From: Clitopilus passeckerianus
Lineage: Eukaryota > Basidiomycota > Agaricomycetes > Agaricales > Entolomataceae
Direction: 5' to 3'
Assembly: GCA_944990035.1 (NCBI GenBank)
Contig: CALYLX010000092.1
Location: forward strand, 1 to 64,000
DNA: 64,000 nucleotides
Below, piece after piece: positions 1 to 12,129 of this stretch. Position numbers and translations under genes: made by a program. Below the pieces are notes generated by a model that was given only the letters and a program-made list of their open reading frames with translations, was not told the DNA's origin and ran no database searches. Each line of letters opens with the position of its first letter. The first letter of the stretch is position 1.

Positions 1-1951
1 TCCTTTGTGGTCGCCACATCGGTGCAAGCGGCCGCACCTCACATTTTCCTTACTCGAGGGCATTCAGCCCGGAATTCCTGCATTTCAATTCGCAAGCAAT
101 TGTTTTGTGGTCTCGTGAAGATTGTGGGTTCAGATGTTCTATCGTTGCCCTCCATGCTCTGTTCGACCGCTCCGAACCGTGCGGAAGGCATTTGAGGTGG
201 CCAGATAACCGGGTAGCATCAGCCGTATTCCAACGAAACGATATGCAAGAGTTACCTCCCAAAGAATGCACGTTGAAACCATACCGCTCCAACCCCCTCC
301 ACCCTCAATTCGTCCAGCAACACCACCTCCGCCGTATTCGTTTCAGTCCTCGTCACTCTACATATTGAGAATCCTGTTGCAATAGGATCGACGCAAGATC
401 CCCATTCCATCAAGATCACCAGCCTAAACTGGTAGTCTCCAAGCAGAGGCAGGAACGCAACACCGAGGTAATTTACTCGAGCCTTCTCGACATCATGGCA
501 AGCTAACATCTTCGCCCAGTGATCGCATTGAGTCTTCTGCGCTCGTGCGGTGGACAATGAATTGATGATGCAATAGAGCGCGAGGCCCGAGACTAGGATC
601 AGCGACCATGGGCCGTTTGCAAACAGCGGGGCCAGTGCGTGAAGGACCGAGTGCGTGAAGGACCGAGTGCGTGAGGTCGTGCTTTGCCTAGCCTGAGGCT
701 CAGGTGCAAGGGGACGAGGTCAGAACGATCAAAGTGGCGGCCGCAGGTTCGATAAAGCAGAATAAGTCTCTCTGGGAGATTAGGCCTCAAGTGGGATTTT
801 GGGAGGAATCTGATCGAATTGGGATATGTCTAGCTACCGTATGTTCTTGCAGAGTTTTGCAGAGTTTCGTCGCAATCCAGAAATATTGCCGTTTTACGAA
901 TATGCAGGTTGAGGTTTGTCGAAGAAACCCACAGAGCCACAGGCTTGCCCTCGGAACCGGGTTTCCACGGAAGTCAACTACTAAAAGTCTATTTTGAAAG
1001 GGTCCACTCTCAACCTCATGGCGCACCATCCGTTCATGCTTGGGTTATCGGATAGCCTGCGGCGACTCTACGCAAGAACCAATGCGACGTCAGCCGAAAT
1101 GAGAGTCGACAGCATAAGGCGCGTATGGAGATAGATAAAGAGTTAATTTTCAATAACCGGGACAAAATACACCGTTGGAGTGCGTCAATGCATAGGGTAC
1201 ATGCGGTGGCAGTACATACATACGGTCGCCGACGGCGGGATAAGATACTCAGTTTATGTGTAGGGTACGGTAATCGCGGATAGATTAGCGCTAAATTCCA
1301 ACGTACGGCCGGATCGCAAAGACGAATCCGGGTTCCGCAATGCTCTGCTCTGCTTTCTAGGCAATCGCTTGGTTTCCAAACGAAAGTTGCAATGAGTGTC
1401 TCGTAAAACAAAAGAGCGCGATAACTCGCCATGCCCCTGGTTGAGGGCAGAACAAGGGGTGCAAAGGTTAGTTTGAAATATTGTGGTATGATCCAAATCG
1501 TATGTTTTTTGGAGTCCGTAAGCATCGGTTGAGAAATGGTACGATATTTGCGCCTCTTATTGGAGAACCTCACCCGGTGTTGCGCTGATGGCGCATTTTC
1601 CATTCCTGAGTTCTCGGTGAGCATCCGCAGAGTAAAAGAACGGAGGAAATCTCTGCAAGTGCGGAGTACACCGAGTTATTGAATGATTTCGAGATCTTTT
1701 ATCGGATATCTTGGGTAGAGGACCCAGAAATGGAGAGTTCATACATTGATTGGGTGTAGATTTATCTCCAAAGTCGAGAGAATATGTCAATTTTGGAGGC
1801 AAAATCGCGCCATGAATAAATTTAGAAAGAGAAAAATGGTGCCGTGCGAATTTTGGGGGGTTCGGTAGATTTGCCCTATTAATCCAGCCAATAAAAGTCT
1901 AAACTCTCAAGCCGTCCTTTGCTCGGTTTCGTTTCTTTCTCTCCATACATC
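1..1951. other. No gene recognised; left flank and ACL promoter side
   Basis: No open frame here shows a recognisable domain or a convincing exon chain. The last ~100 bases before the ATP-citrate lyase start are pyrimidine-rich and contain an AGCCAATAAAAG stretch near 1886-1897, compatible with a CCAAT/TATA-like promoter. A short tandem repeat is listed separately. Confidence 0.5.
634..676. repeat. Short 16-bp tandem repeat (about 2.7 copies)
   Basis: The unit AGTGCGTGAAGGACCG occurs at 634-649 and again at 650-665, followed by a partial third copy (666-676). It lies in sequence with no recognisable gene and may be a simple minisatellite. Confidence 0.85.
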
Positions 1952-4900
1952 ATGTCCTCCAAAGGTGTGTAGTCGTCTTTCAATACAGTCTGATCAATGT
2001 ACTCAACAATCGTCGCGATCTATAGCAATCCGCGAGTACGACGCCAAACTTTTACTCGCCTACTGGCTCGAGCGTGCGCCCGCCGTCGCTGAGCATGCAA
2101 CTCTCAAGACGAACTTCTCGTTCCCCGCACCAAAAGTTGCCCAAGTATCATGGGATCCCGAGACGAACACCATTACACCTGATACCAAGCTCCCAAGCTG
2201 GGTCTTCACAACGAAGCTTGTTGCAAAGCCTGATCAGCTCATCAAGCGCCGAGGCAAGGCTGGTCTTCTTGCTTTGAACAAAATCTGGGACGAAGCCAAA
2301 CCCTGGATCGCCGAGAGAGCTGGAAAGCCTCAAAAGGTATGTTCCTGCTTCCCCAACCTCGATTTTTTCTTCCCCAAAGGCATCAGAGGTCGTGAGCACA
2401 CGACTGGGCCTTCCCCAGTGCCTCGTTTTTCGATTTCCGGGGTGCTGACAGAACATCGATACCATCTTATCGATTTCTATTGTGCCTTGCGGATCTACCT
2501 GAACTGCAGGACATCTCTGCCTCGCGTTCTCCAGCCCTTGGACGCGTTTTTTCATTAGTCACACGTGACCGATCCACTTGCCTTTCCTCTGCCTCGAGTT
2601 TAAGCGAAAAGGATCAACCGACTGATCGTTTTTCTTTCCAGGTCGAGACCGTCACCGGAACACTCAACAACTTCATCGTTGAGCCTTTCCTCCCCCATCC
2701 TTCGAACACGGAATACTATGTCTGCATCACCTCCCAGCGTGAAGGTGACTCAATCCTCTTCACCCACGAAGGTGGTGTCGACATCGGTGATGTCGATTCT
2801 AAGGCTCTCGTCCTTAACCTCCCCGTAACTGAGGAATTCCCCACTCGCGAAACTATCGCCAACACTCTCCTCACATGTTCCCCTGAGAAGAAGGATACCC
2901 TCATCGACTTCCTCATTCGCCTATACAGCGTCTACGTTGACCTCCACTTTGCCTACCTCGAGATTAACCCTCTTGTCGTTCTCGATGCCGTTGATGGTGG
3001 CGAGCCCCAAGTCTGCTACCTCGACATGGCTGCCAAGCTTGACCAAACCGCAGAGAGCATTTGCGGTCCTAAGTGGGCCATCGCTCGCGACCTCACCGTC
3101 TACGAACAATCATCGACTGCTAAGCCCCCAGCAGGCAGCAAGGGTGCCGTCACCGCTGACCGTGGCCCCCGATGGTTTGGCCTGCACCTTTCGGTCGCGA
3201 CCTCACTAAGGAGGAGGCATACATCCAGAAATTGGATGCCCAGACAGGTGCTTCCCTCAAGTTGACTGTCCTCAACCAAGAGGGTCGTGTCTGGACCATG
3301 GTTGCTGGTGGTGGTGCATCTGTCGTTTACTCCGACGCCATTGCCGCCCATGGTTTCGCCGATGAACTCGCCAACTACGGAGAGTATTCTGGTGCCCCAA
3401 CGGAAGGCCAGACCTACGAATACGCCAAGACTATCATTGACCTCCTTACCCGCGGCAAGCCTAGGTCAGACGGCAAGATCCTCATCATTGGTGGTGGTAT
3501 TGCCAACTTCACCAACGTTGCTGCTACCTTCAAGGGAATCATCCGCGCTCTTAAAGAGTACAAGAACCAGCTCATCGCTCATCAAGTCAAGATCTTCGTC
3601 CGTCGTGGTGGCCCTAACTACCAGGAGGGTCTCAAGGCCATGAGACTCCTTGGAGAGTCCCTCGGTGTCCCAATCCGCGTCTTCGGCCCCGACACCCATA
3701 TCACTGATATTGTCCCCCTCGCTCTCGGCGTCGAGAAGAAGAAGAGCAGTGGTGTTCTCACCCGCGGCTTGCAGAGCGTGCAGCCTGGCACTCCCCGCAC
3801 AAGTCGAGACCATTGATCAGCCCTTCGATGACGGTGTTGGCAGCATACACCCTGACGGACATAGGACACAGGTCGAGGACCACATCGTCAGGTTCGACAC
3901 AAAGACCTCCGCCTCCCAGCGTCCCGCATACAGGCCCTTCGACGAGAGCACTCGTTCCTTCGTCTACGGTCTCCAGCCTCGTGCTATCCAAGGCATGCTC
4001 GACTTCGACTACTCTTGCGGCCGTGCTACCCCCTCCGTTGCTGCTATGATCTACCCCTTCGGTGGTCACCACATCCAGAAGTTCTACTGGGGTACTAAGG
4101 AGACTCTCCTCCCCGTCTACACCACTGTCAAAGAGGCCGTCAGCAAGCACCCTGAGGTTGATGTCGTCGTCAACTTCGCCTCATCTCGTAGTGTCTACTC
4201 TAGCACCCTCGAAGTGCTGGAGTACGAGCAGATCAAGGCTGTTGCTCTCATTGCTGAGGGTGTTCCTGAGCGTCATGCTAGGGAGATCCTCTGGAAGGCC
4301 AAGGCCAAAGGGGTCCTCATCATTGGTCCCGCAACTGTCGGTGGCATCAAGCCTGGTTGCTTCAGGATTGGAAACACTGGAGGGTGAGTATATGCGCCTC
4401 ATTTTACCGTATTCTTCCATTTCACTGACTATATGCGCTTAATGTTACAGTATGATGGACAACATCATCGCATCCAAGCTTTACCGCCCTGGCTCTATCG
4501 GCTACGTCTCCAAGTCTGGAGGCATGTCCAACGAACTCAACAACATCCTTTCTCTCGTCACCAACGGTACCTACGAGGGTATCGCCATCGGTGGTGATCG
4601 CTACCCCGGCTCCACCTTCATCGACCATCTCCTCCGCTACGAGGCTGATCCCGAGTGCAAGATGCTCGTCCTCCTCGGTGAAGTCGGTGGTATTGAAGAA
4701 TACCGTGTCATCGAGGCTGTCAAGAAGGGCATTATCAAGAAGCCTATCGTCGCCTGGGCCATCGGTACATGCGCCAAGATGTTCACCACTGAGGTTCAGT
4801 TCGGACATGCTGGTTCCATGGCCAACAGCGACATGGAGACTGCTGAGGCTAAGAACAGGGCCATGAGGGAGGCTGGCTTCATTGTTCCCGATACATTCGA

Positions 4901-6088
4901 GGAGCTCCTGCTGCTCTTCAGGAGACCTACGACGCTCTCGTCAAGAGGGCGCCATCGTTCCCAAGCCTGAGAGGGATCCTCCCGTCATCCCCATGGACTA
5001 CAAGTGGGCTCAGGTTAGTTCTTCCTGTCACTTCAATTTGTGACCACAAATGCTAATGTGCTGTTGGATATATAGGAACTCGGTCTCATCCGTAAACCCG
5101 CTGCCTTCATCTCCACCATCTCCGATGAGCGTGGTCAAGAACTCTTGTACGCTGGTATGCGTATCTCCGATGTCTTCAAGGAGGACATTGGTCTCGGTGG
5201 TGTCGTCAGTTTGCTGTGGTTCAAGCGCCGTAAACTTTTTCTTCTTCTGACATTTACTGTCGGTTCTGACTCGTCGTTTTACTAGGTCTTCCACCTTGGG
5301 CTACCAAGTTCATCGAGATGGTTCTCATGCTCACGGCCGACCACGGTCCTGCCGTTTCTGGTGCCATGAACACCATCGTCGCCACTCGTGCTGGCAAGGA
5401 CCTCATCTCCTCGCTCGCGTCTGGACTCTTGACCATTGGTAGCCGATTCGGTGGTGCTCTCGACGAGGCCGCTTCCATGTTCTCGCATGCTCGTGACACC
5501 GGTCTGACTCCGCGAGAGTTCGTCGACAACTCCAGGAAGGCCAACAAGCTCAGTATGTCTATATTTCAGCCTGCAAGCTTTTGATTGGCACTGATTTGGT
5601 ATCTTTAGTCTCCGGTATTGGCCACAAGATCAAGAGCGTCAACAACCCCGATCTCCGTGTCGAGCTTGTCAAGGAGTACGTCAGGAAGAACTTCCCCAGC
5701 CACAGCTTGCTCGACTACGCTCTCGCTGTCGAGAAGGTCACCACCTCCAAGAAGGACACTGTACGTTCTATTTTAACCAGCATCACGTATTGTCGATTTG
5801 CTAACATCCTCGTTTCTTTCAGCTCATTTTGAACGTCGATGGATGCATTGCCGTCTGCTTCGTCGATCTCCTCCGTGACTCGGAGCATTCACTCCCGAGG
5901 AGGCTGATGAGTACATCAAGATCGGTACTCTCAACGGTCTCTTCGTCCTTGGTCGCAGCATCGGTTTCATTGGACACCATCTCGACCAGAAGCGTCTCCG
6001 TGCTCCTCTGTACCGTCACCCCGCCGATGATATCTTCATCAACATGGCCGACGTCAACCACCCTCGTGTCCTCGGAAGGATGCACTAA
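1952..6088 (+). CDS. ACLY: ATP-citrate lyase, fused single-chain form (frame broken by small indels)
   Basis: Cleaves cytosolic citrate with ATP and CoA to acetyl-CoA and oxaloacetate, feeding lipid and isoprenoid synthesis. The tiny first exon (ATG at 1952, donor after 1964) joins exon 2 at 2026 to read [20 protein letters not shown], the family N-terminus. Then come the ATP-grasp/citrate-binding half, a linker near 3770-3900, the CoA-binding half ([19 protein letters not shown]), the phospho-histidine motif EVQFGHAG near 4797 and the citrate-synthase-like tail ([13 protein letters not shown]), ending LGRMH at a TAA at 6088. Introns seen: 1965-2025, 2337-2641, 4384-4450, 5014-5075, 5230-5285, 5553-5608, 5761-5822. 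The frame is interrupted near 3166-3170, 3770-3815, 4907, 4947 and 5882. Four of these need exactly one extra base in a G or C run, which points to assembly error in a functional gene. The identity is certain; the intactness is not. Confidence 0.95.
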
Positions 6089-6904
6089 GCGTCGTCATCG
6101 AACGTTTTCAAATATCGTTTCATTGGTCTCGGTCATCGGCGCCAAGTACCGCCCTTCACGTTCTTTGTACTCATTGCATCTCCTTTTCACCCTTACGATA
6201 CCTTTCACGCTTTCCAAAATGGCCTTTTCACGTATCATGACGAATCTACATAAACATCATCGCATCATAGCATCGCCATTCTTACCTACAAACTAGAAAG
6301 TGTTTTCTCGCCCTCCCTCTACAATTGTTGTGCCATACGCTCCTACTAGCTAACGGATGTTCCCCATGTAACCACATCGAAATTCCCTAATGAAATTAGA
6401 CCCTTCTCAACTCGCTTGTGGTGCAGATGCGACGAAGTGACCCTACTACATCCATGCTCAATATGGACCTGTGGGCGTCGAGATGTACAGTACATTCGCT
6501 TATCATGCATACCCTGAACGCATAATGCTTATTTTGTGCCGAAACTCTAATGCATAGATTTTCAGGTAAAACCCGGATGGTTGGGATGACTTCCAGCCAT
6601 TGCATTTACGTCCTTTGATACCTTCTACATGAACTTGGTGAGAAATACGCTGCCCAAGGCCCAGGCAACCTGATAGACCTAATAATGCGTTGAACGAGTC
6701 CAAATGACCTGGGTCCTGACATTCTCCATTCTGAGCGAATGTACAGCTCATCCATTTCCAATGGTGTACGCAATAAGAAGCGAAAAATGAATTAGTTTGA
6801 TTTAGTAGAGAGTATGTACAGTAACAGAGGTACGGAAATCAAAGAATGAATAAATAATGAACACTTCAGCCCGTTTAGCATTACATTAAACTGAAAATAC
6901 TGCT
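6089..6904. other. Intergenic, tail-to-tail
   Basis: Lies between the 3' ends of ATP-citrate lyase and esterase A, so it should hold two 3' untranslated regions. It is AT-richer toward 6780-6900. I see no gene or repeat. Confidence 0.5.
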
Positions 6905-9200
6905 TTAATATACCACGAACGGACCAATGGTTTCCCAGAAGCTAGCGACAGTTGAGTTTCAATTCACCAGAATTATGAATAAGAACTTACTTGCAACGAT
7001 TGAGGAGATCCCCGGTGGGTTTTGTTTGGATAACCGGGACGTCGGTTTCAGTCTTGTTGAAAAGCATCTCAGTGGGGTTTGCTGATGTCCATTTCGGCCA
7101 GAACGGTCGAACGTTCGTAGGGTCATATTTCACGTTCGGATCGAGTGACCTGATCACGGAGAAGAAGGACTGAGCAAAGGCCTTCACGAAATCTGGGTTT
7201 TTGTATGCAGGCGGTCCAGGTAAGCTGCTCAGGTAAATTAGACCCAAACCGAGCTAGAGGGAAAGATTGCTCACAAAGGAACGTAAGATGTAAAGTAATA
7301 TTGAACATCCTGTTCATGATTCGCAGGTGGTAACGCAAACTCTCCCTTGAGAGTAATCAGCGACTTTCTGTGATTAAAATCGACAAGACAGCAGAGGCCG
7401 TACCTTCCATGCTCTCCCGGAGAATGCCCTCAGCGCAAAGTATGTTGAACAGATGAAGCTTGCTAAGAAGAATGAGTGCTCTGAATGGAGTGATTGCAAC
7501 AGGTGTCGCTCACATTCTCCCATGACTAGCGCCGCTTGATCTGCAGGACTTCCGGGAAGACGTTTGTATAGTGCATAAATGCCGTCGATTATAAGAGTAG
7601 GTGCAACCGGGAATAGCTGTACGATGTAGGCTCGAAGGTCCGTGATCGCAGCTGGGTTGACGAATGCCAGTCCTTCATTTGTATTGAGCACAGAGAGAAG
7701 AACTTCCTATAGCGACCTTTAGCCAAAGTCAAGAGAATTGCAAAGAGGTAGTCAATTACCCCATTACCGCGCCCTTTCAAAAAGGTCACTGTAGGTCTCT
7801 CTACGATGAATGAACCGTCGACAACAGGCAAGAATAGGTAAGTTCCAAATAGACCTCCTGCACTGATCTGTTGATTGGCAGTGTCAAGGAGAGAGATGTC
7901 GGCTTGGCGTAAGCATGCGAGCTTGTTGGCAGCACTAGCGCAACTGATAGCTGGAATGAGTAACCAGAGCTATAAGAAATTGGCCCCTCAGACTCACCCA
8001 GTGGCATTAACAACTTGCCCGTACAAGGTCTAAAGGGAAGCCTCAGTTAGCAAAGATTCTGACCACAACAAGCGAATGTTTACCTCAGGTATGTAGTGGT
8101 TGTAGTTGTATTGGGCGTAGAGGTAAGTCGAACTGGTTATTGCAGCCCTGAACAATGGCGGATTCGTCCGTCCTCCGTGGGCAGCAACTTGCTGAAGAAC
8201 AGCACCCGCTCCTGTGTCGGATCGTATCAGAAATCGGGTAAATAAGAATAACACCAACTTACCTGCAGACTCTCCCCAAATCGTAACTTGGGTTTTGTCA
8301 CCGCCGAACTTCCCTATCTGTATTGGAAGGTAATGTCAGTGGTCTTCAGGAATCTTGGTAAAGCACGAACATTTGTTTGTACCCACTTCAAGGCGAACTC
8401 CTGGTCCACTAGGTAAAGTACGTGGGTGAATACGGCCGTCATCAAGACATATCGAACGTCCACTCACGAAGCCCAACATTAAGGTCCCCATTTGACTTGA
8501 GCTGGGAGCTCGAGAGGAAGCCTACCAGACTTTAGTCACCGGCCACTTAGAGAAGATGGAGAACTCACCAAAAAGTCCCAAGCGGTATTGGATAATAACA
8601 GAAATGACTCCATAGCCGGAGCCAACCACTAAATCGTCCCCATGGAAGATTGAGGCTCTGCCTTGATCATAACCTCCTCCATGAATCCACACCACGACCG
8701 GATATTTCTTGGAAGGGTCTAGGTTGCCTGGAACGTACACGCTAGACGGCGAGTCAGCTCAATCCAAGATCCAGCAGTGGCATCACAAAGACAAACTTGA
8801 GGAAAAGACAGTCTTCCGTTATGTCTGGGTTGGTCCCATCGCGACGAGTTGCGAAAGGATTAGAAGCGGCAAGGCCTACCGCAGCCTGATAGCATTGGGG
8901 AGGCTGAGTTGTAGCAAGCTGGATCCCAGATGTGGAAGCGGGTGCTTGCGGAGCTCGCCAACGCAGGTTACCTAAAAGTGTGTGTATGAGAAACCAATGT
9001 AAACCGAAAATCGCAGACAGAACAAACTCACCGACCGGCGGAGCTGCAAATCGAATACCAAGGAACGTTGTAATGTTCGATGAAGCATTGAAAGAGCCCT
9101 GGTATTTTGAATAGCCCAGGTTTACCACTGGGGCGGTTAGGCTTTGGGCCCATGTGCTACCAGCGAGCAAACCTAAGAAGAGCAGGACGTGATAGGTCAT
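6905..9200 (-). CDS. Secreted type-B carboxylesterase/lipase (esterase A)
   Basis: An alpha/beta-hydrolase of the cholinesterase/Candida rugosa lipase family, hydrolysing ester substrates outside the cell. The start at 9200 begins with a hydrophobic signal peptide (VLLFLGLLAGSTWAQ). Then follow FLGIRFAAPPVG, NLRWRAPQ, EDCLFLK, the oxyanion-hole region VVWIHGGGYDQG and the nucleophile elbow GESAG, whose last glycine is split by an intron. The reading frame continues through about a dozen exons with clean GT-AG introns (for example AA-GTAAGT...CTAG-C near 6948-6990) to the C-terminus FWETIGPFVVY and a TAA at 6905-6907. I found no frame lesion. Paralogues B and C lie at 29.9-35.1 kb and share motif order, exon pattern and C-terminal signature. 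The substrate is unknown. Confidence 0.92.
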
Positions 9201-10117
9201 CTTGTAGCTTGTCCACCCTACTCCGGAGCCTGCCTCATACTTACCTTGACCTATATATCATGTTTTCAAGCCGCTTATGGATCCAGAACCTGAGGCGCAT
9301 GAAGTGAATGTACCAGAGATTCATGGCAACCGAAGGTTCCTGTCGGGTTCCTGTGACGCTGACGGCCAGATCAGCATCAGATTCCAATGTCAACGTCACC
9401 GGATATAGCTTTTCGTCCCCGGTCGCGTAAACGTTGAAGATGAAGGAACACATGCCTATCAGGCTTGAAAAGCGTTTTATCGTGCAAAAAAGGCGGGTAC
9501 TGGGGCGTGGTAAACCTAACTCCTCCTAACTCACCGTCGAATCCGATAGCTCTCCGACGGCTTATGGCGCCTATGATACCCTACTCCCAATCTCGACCAT
9601 CATGGCCCCAGAATGGCCCGGCGCGCGAGATCTTACATATCATAATGAGACCTTGCTTCTGCGAGTCGGTCGGAAATTAGCAGGGGATACCGTACTCCCC
9701 CTCCTGGCTTAGGTATCTTTGGGTAACTAGGCACTAACCATGCATGCCTCATCAGGATGATCTCCATCCATGCAGGTTATCTCCATCGCCATGAAAAATC
9801 GAAGAGTGGGCTCGGATGGACATTTTCTGACAATGGAGGCGAACGTCAAGGTGTCTAGCGCTCGGCATGGCGTCTACTCGGATGATCATGAAGTCCAGAG
9901 GCCACGCCCAGTAATATCTTGTGAAGCATCAGGAAACCTTCGTACCGTATGGAAGAGAAGAGTAATCCAATTGAGCAGGGTCCGGAGCTGTGTTGTACCT
10001 GTCTATGAATAATTTACTAATAAATAACATGAGATGGTTGACCGTCCTAACGGCCCCGTGAATAGTTCTACGTGATGACAATGTTGACCCCGTTCTGTAC
10101 GCGTACCGGCCAGTTCA
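9201..10117. other. Intergenic between esterase A and the ligase gene
   Basis: Contains the esterase A promoter on its left side and the ligase 3' flank on its right. No other coding exon is supported. Confidence 0.5.
9252..9258 (-). promoter_or_regulatory. TATA-like box of esterase A
   Basis: TATATA lies 52-58 bases upstream of the esterase A ATG. The two paralogues carry TATA-like boxes at nearly the same distance, which supports this one. Confidence 0.5.
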
Positions 10118-12129
10118 TTAAGATAGCTGGGTAACCCGAGTTCGAAGTGCAGTCTTGTCGATCTTCCCGTTCCTGTTTAGCGTTAGATTAAGCCATTGTA
10201 GAATATCTGGTGTACCTACGAAGTTTTCGGCATGTCGGGGATGCAGAGATACCGGGAAGGTACTGCATAATATGGCTGCAAACGTTTTATGCAGTCCTTA
10301 ACGTGTTCTATTGAGGCTCCGTGACCGGAAGTCGTGTAAATGGCCCAAAGCTCGTTCTCGACGAATAAAACCGTTCCAGAAGACACGCCTTCGACGGAGG
10401 AGAGAGATGTGGCGATACCGTCAAGCTCTACTCTGAAGCCCTGTAAATAGTTGAGGCAAAGTAATATACGCGAAATATAAATGGCTCACCTTAACTTTTA
10501 CTTGATCGTCCACCCGGCCTAGATGATAGACATATCCTTCGTTATCCATATACCCAATGTCTCCAGTATTGTACATCCTCGCTCTGTAGTCATGTGAGTA
10601 ACTAGTATGGAGCTGAAGAACGGCGAACACTTACTTCTCACCACCCACAAATGGATCTGGTAGGAACCTGGACGCTGTGAGGTCGGGCAAGTTGATGTAC
10701 CCTGAAGAAATCCCTGCCCCACTCGCCCATAATGTTCCGGGAGCACCAGTCGGAAGAGGTAGGAGGTGTTCGTCGAGAACGTATACTGAATTGTTCGGCG
10801 TTGGTTGTCCGATGGAAATTGGCACTCCAGCCTTATGCTCGAACATCGTGTTCACGATTGTGACCTATACGACATATTAGACGATATAAGGAGCAAAGAA
10901 AAAACTGATACATACCTCTGTGGGGCCGCAGGAGTTAAAGAATCGTTTTCCAGCCTGGACCCAGCGATCTGCAAGCTGCTGGGAGCATCGCTCTCCAGCA
11001 GTGGCCACAGTACGCAAGTTGGGATAGTTGGACGGATCGAATTCTTGGAGATTTGTTGGTGTGCAGATCATAACGTTAGACGCCTTGAACACCTTCTCGA
11101 ACTGCTCGCAGGAAGATCCTCCGCGTCCCGAACCACGCATGCAGAGGGTACCACCATTCGCAAGGGTAGAAAAGGTCTCCCACACTCCCATATCGAATGC
11201 AATGTTGAGTATATGGCCAACACGCATACCTGGCCGGATGCCCAGGTTCCCGGGGGAAGTGCAAACCACTGGCATGGATCGGTCAGATCATTCGGACAGT
11301 TGCTTGAGCGAACTCACAGTTCGACAGGTTTCCATGGGTGATTTGGACTCCCTTCGGTTTTCCGGTCGTACCTATGAACATCAGGAAATGTAGATTACAA
11401 GCCGTATAATGCATATCAGAAACATACCTGAGGTATAGATGACATACGCCTCGTCGCTAGCACTTGGTTGCCAGTCATGCTTGACCATGTCATCATCGGT
11501 AGATAGTGGAGCGATCTCGCTCTCAAGCTCCAGAATCGAAGTTGAAAGGCTCTTTGTGCGAGACATGTACTTCTTCGAGCATAAAACCAGGGTTGGCTTA
11601 GCATCGTCGAGGATTGAGCTCAGCGTCAGGTCGGTAACAATCCCTCCATCAAGAGGGATATATGAAGCACCGGCTTTGAGAGTTGCTAGTGTACCGATTA
11701 TCATAGGTATACCACGCTCAACCAATAAGCAGATTCGGTGGCCACGAGTCACGCCATGACTCTGCAGACGCGCAGCAAGTGCGGTTGACTGAGTTAGGAG
11801 ATCATGATACGAGATCCTGGAGTCTACATGTTCAACCGCTATGTTGGCGGGATACTTCTCAGCGAAGTACTCAAAAGCTGCGATGACTGTAGAGAACGGG
11901 ACCGTTCGCGTTTCTCCGTATGCAATGGAGTATCGTACATCAGAGGGAGGTGCTGGCAACGAACATCGTACTTTGCTGGGAGTCTCCAATGCAAGTAGAG
12001 ACAGCGAATGGAGAAGGGCATAGGAGACCTTCGAAATTGCCTCCAAGGCGTAGGCTAGCCAATCTACCCAAGGTTGAGGAAAGTAACAACGGAGATGTTG
12101 AGTAATTACTTACGGTGCACTAACAACAT
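10118..12129 (-). CDS. Stand-alone adenylation-domain (NRPS-like, AMP-binding) ligase
   Basis: An adenylate-forming enzyme that would activate a carboxylic or amino acid as acyl-AMP. I place the start at 12129: a short exon reading MLLVH splices at a GTAAGT donor into PYALEAISKVSYALLHSL. Core motifs run in order: YTSG/TTGKPKGV (P-loop, split by an intron), NIAFDMGVWE (A4), ATAGE, NSCGPTEV (A5), YNTGDIGY, GRVDDQVKVKGFRVEL and the lysine motif NGKIDKTALR. The chain ends nine residues later (TRVTQLS, TAA at 10118-10120), so there is no carrier or condensation domain; length is about 540 residues. The A4 aspartate that binds the alpha-amino group in NRPS A domains is present, hinting at an amino acid substrate. 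It is head-to-head with the acyltransferase at 13.5 kb. No frame lesion seen. Confidence 0.88.

Noticed and set aside
1..1900. Several 60-200-codon frames on both strands at the left end
   Set aside because: None shows a domain, start context or exon chain; they behave as chance open frames.
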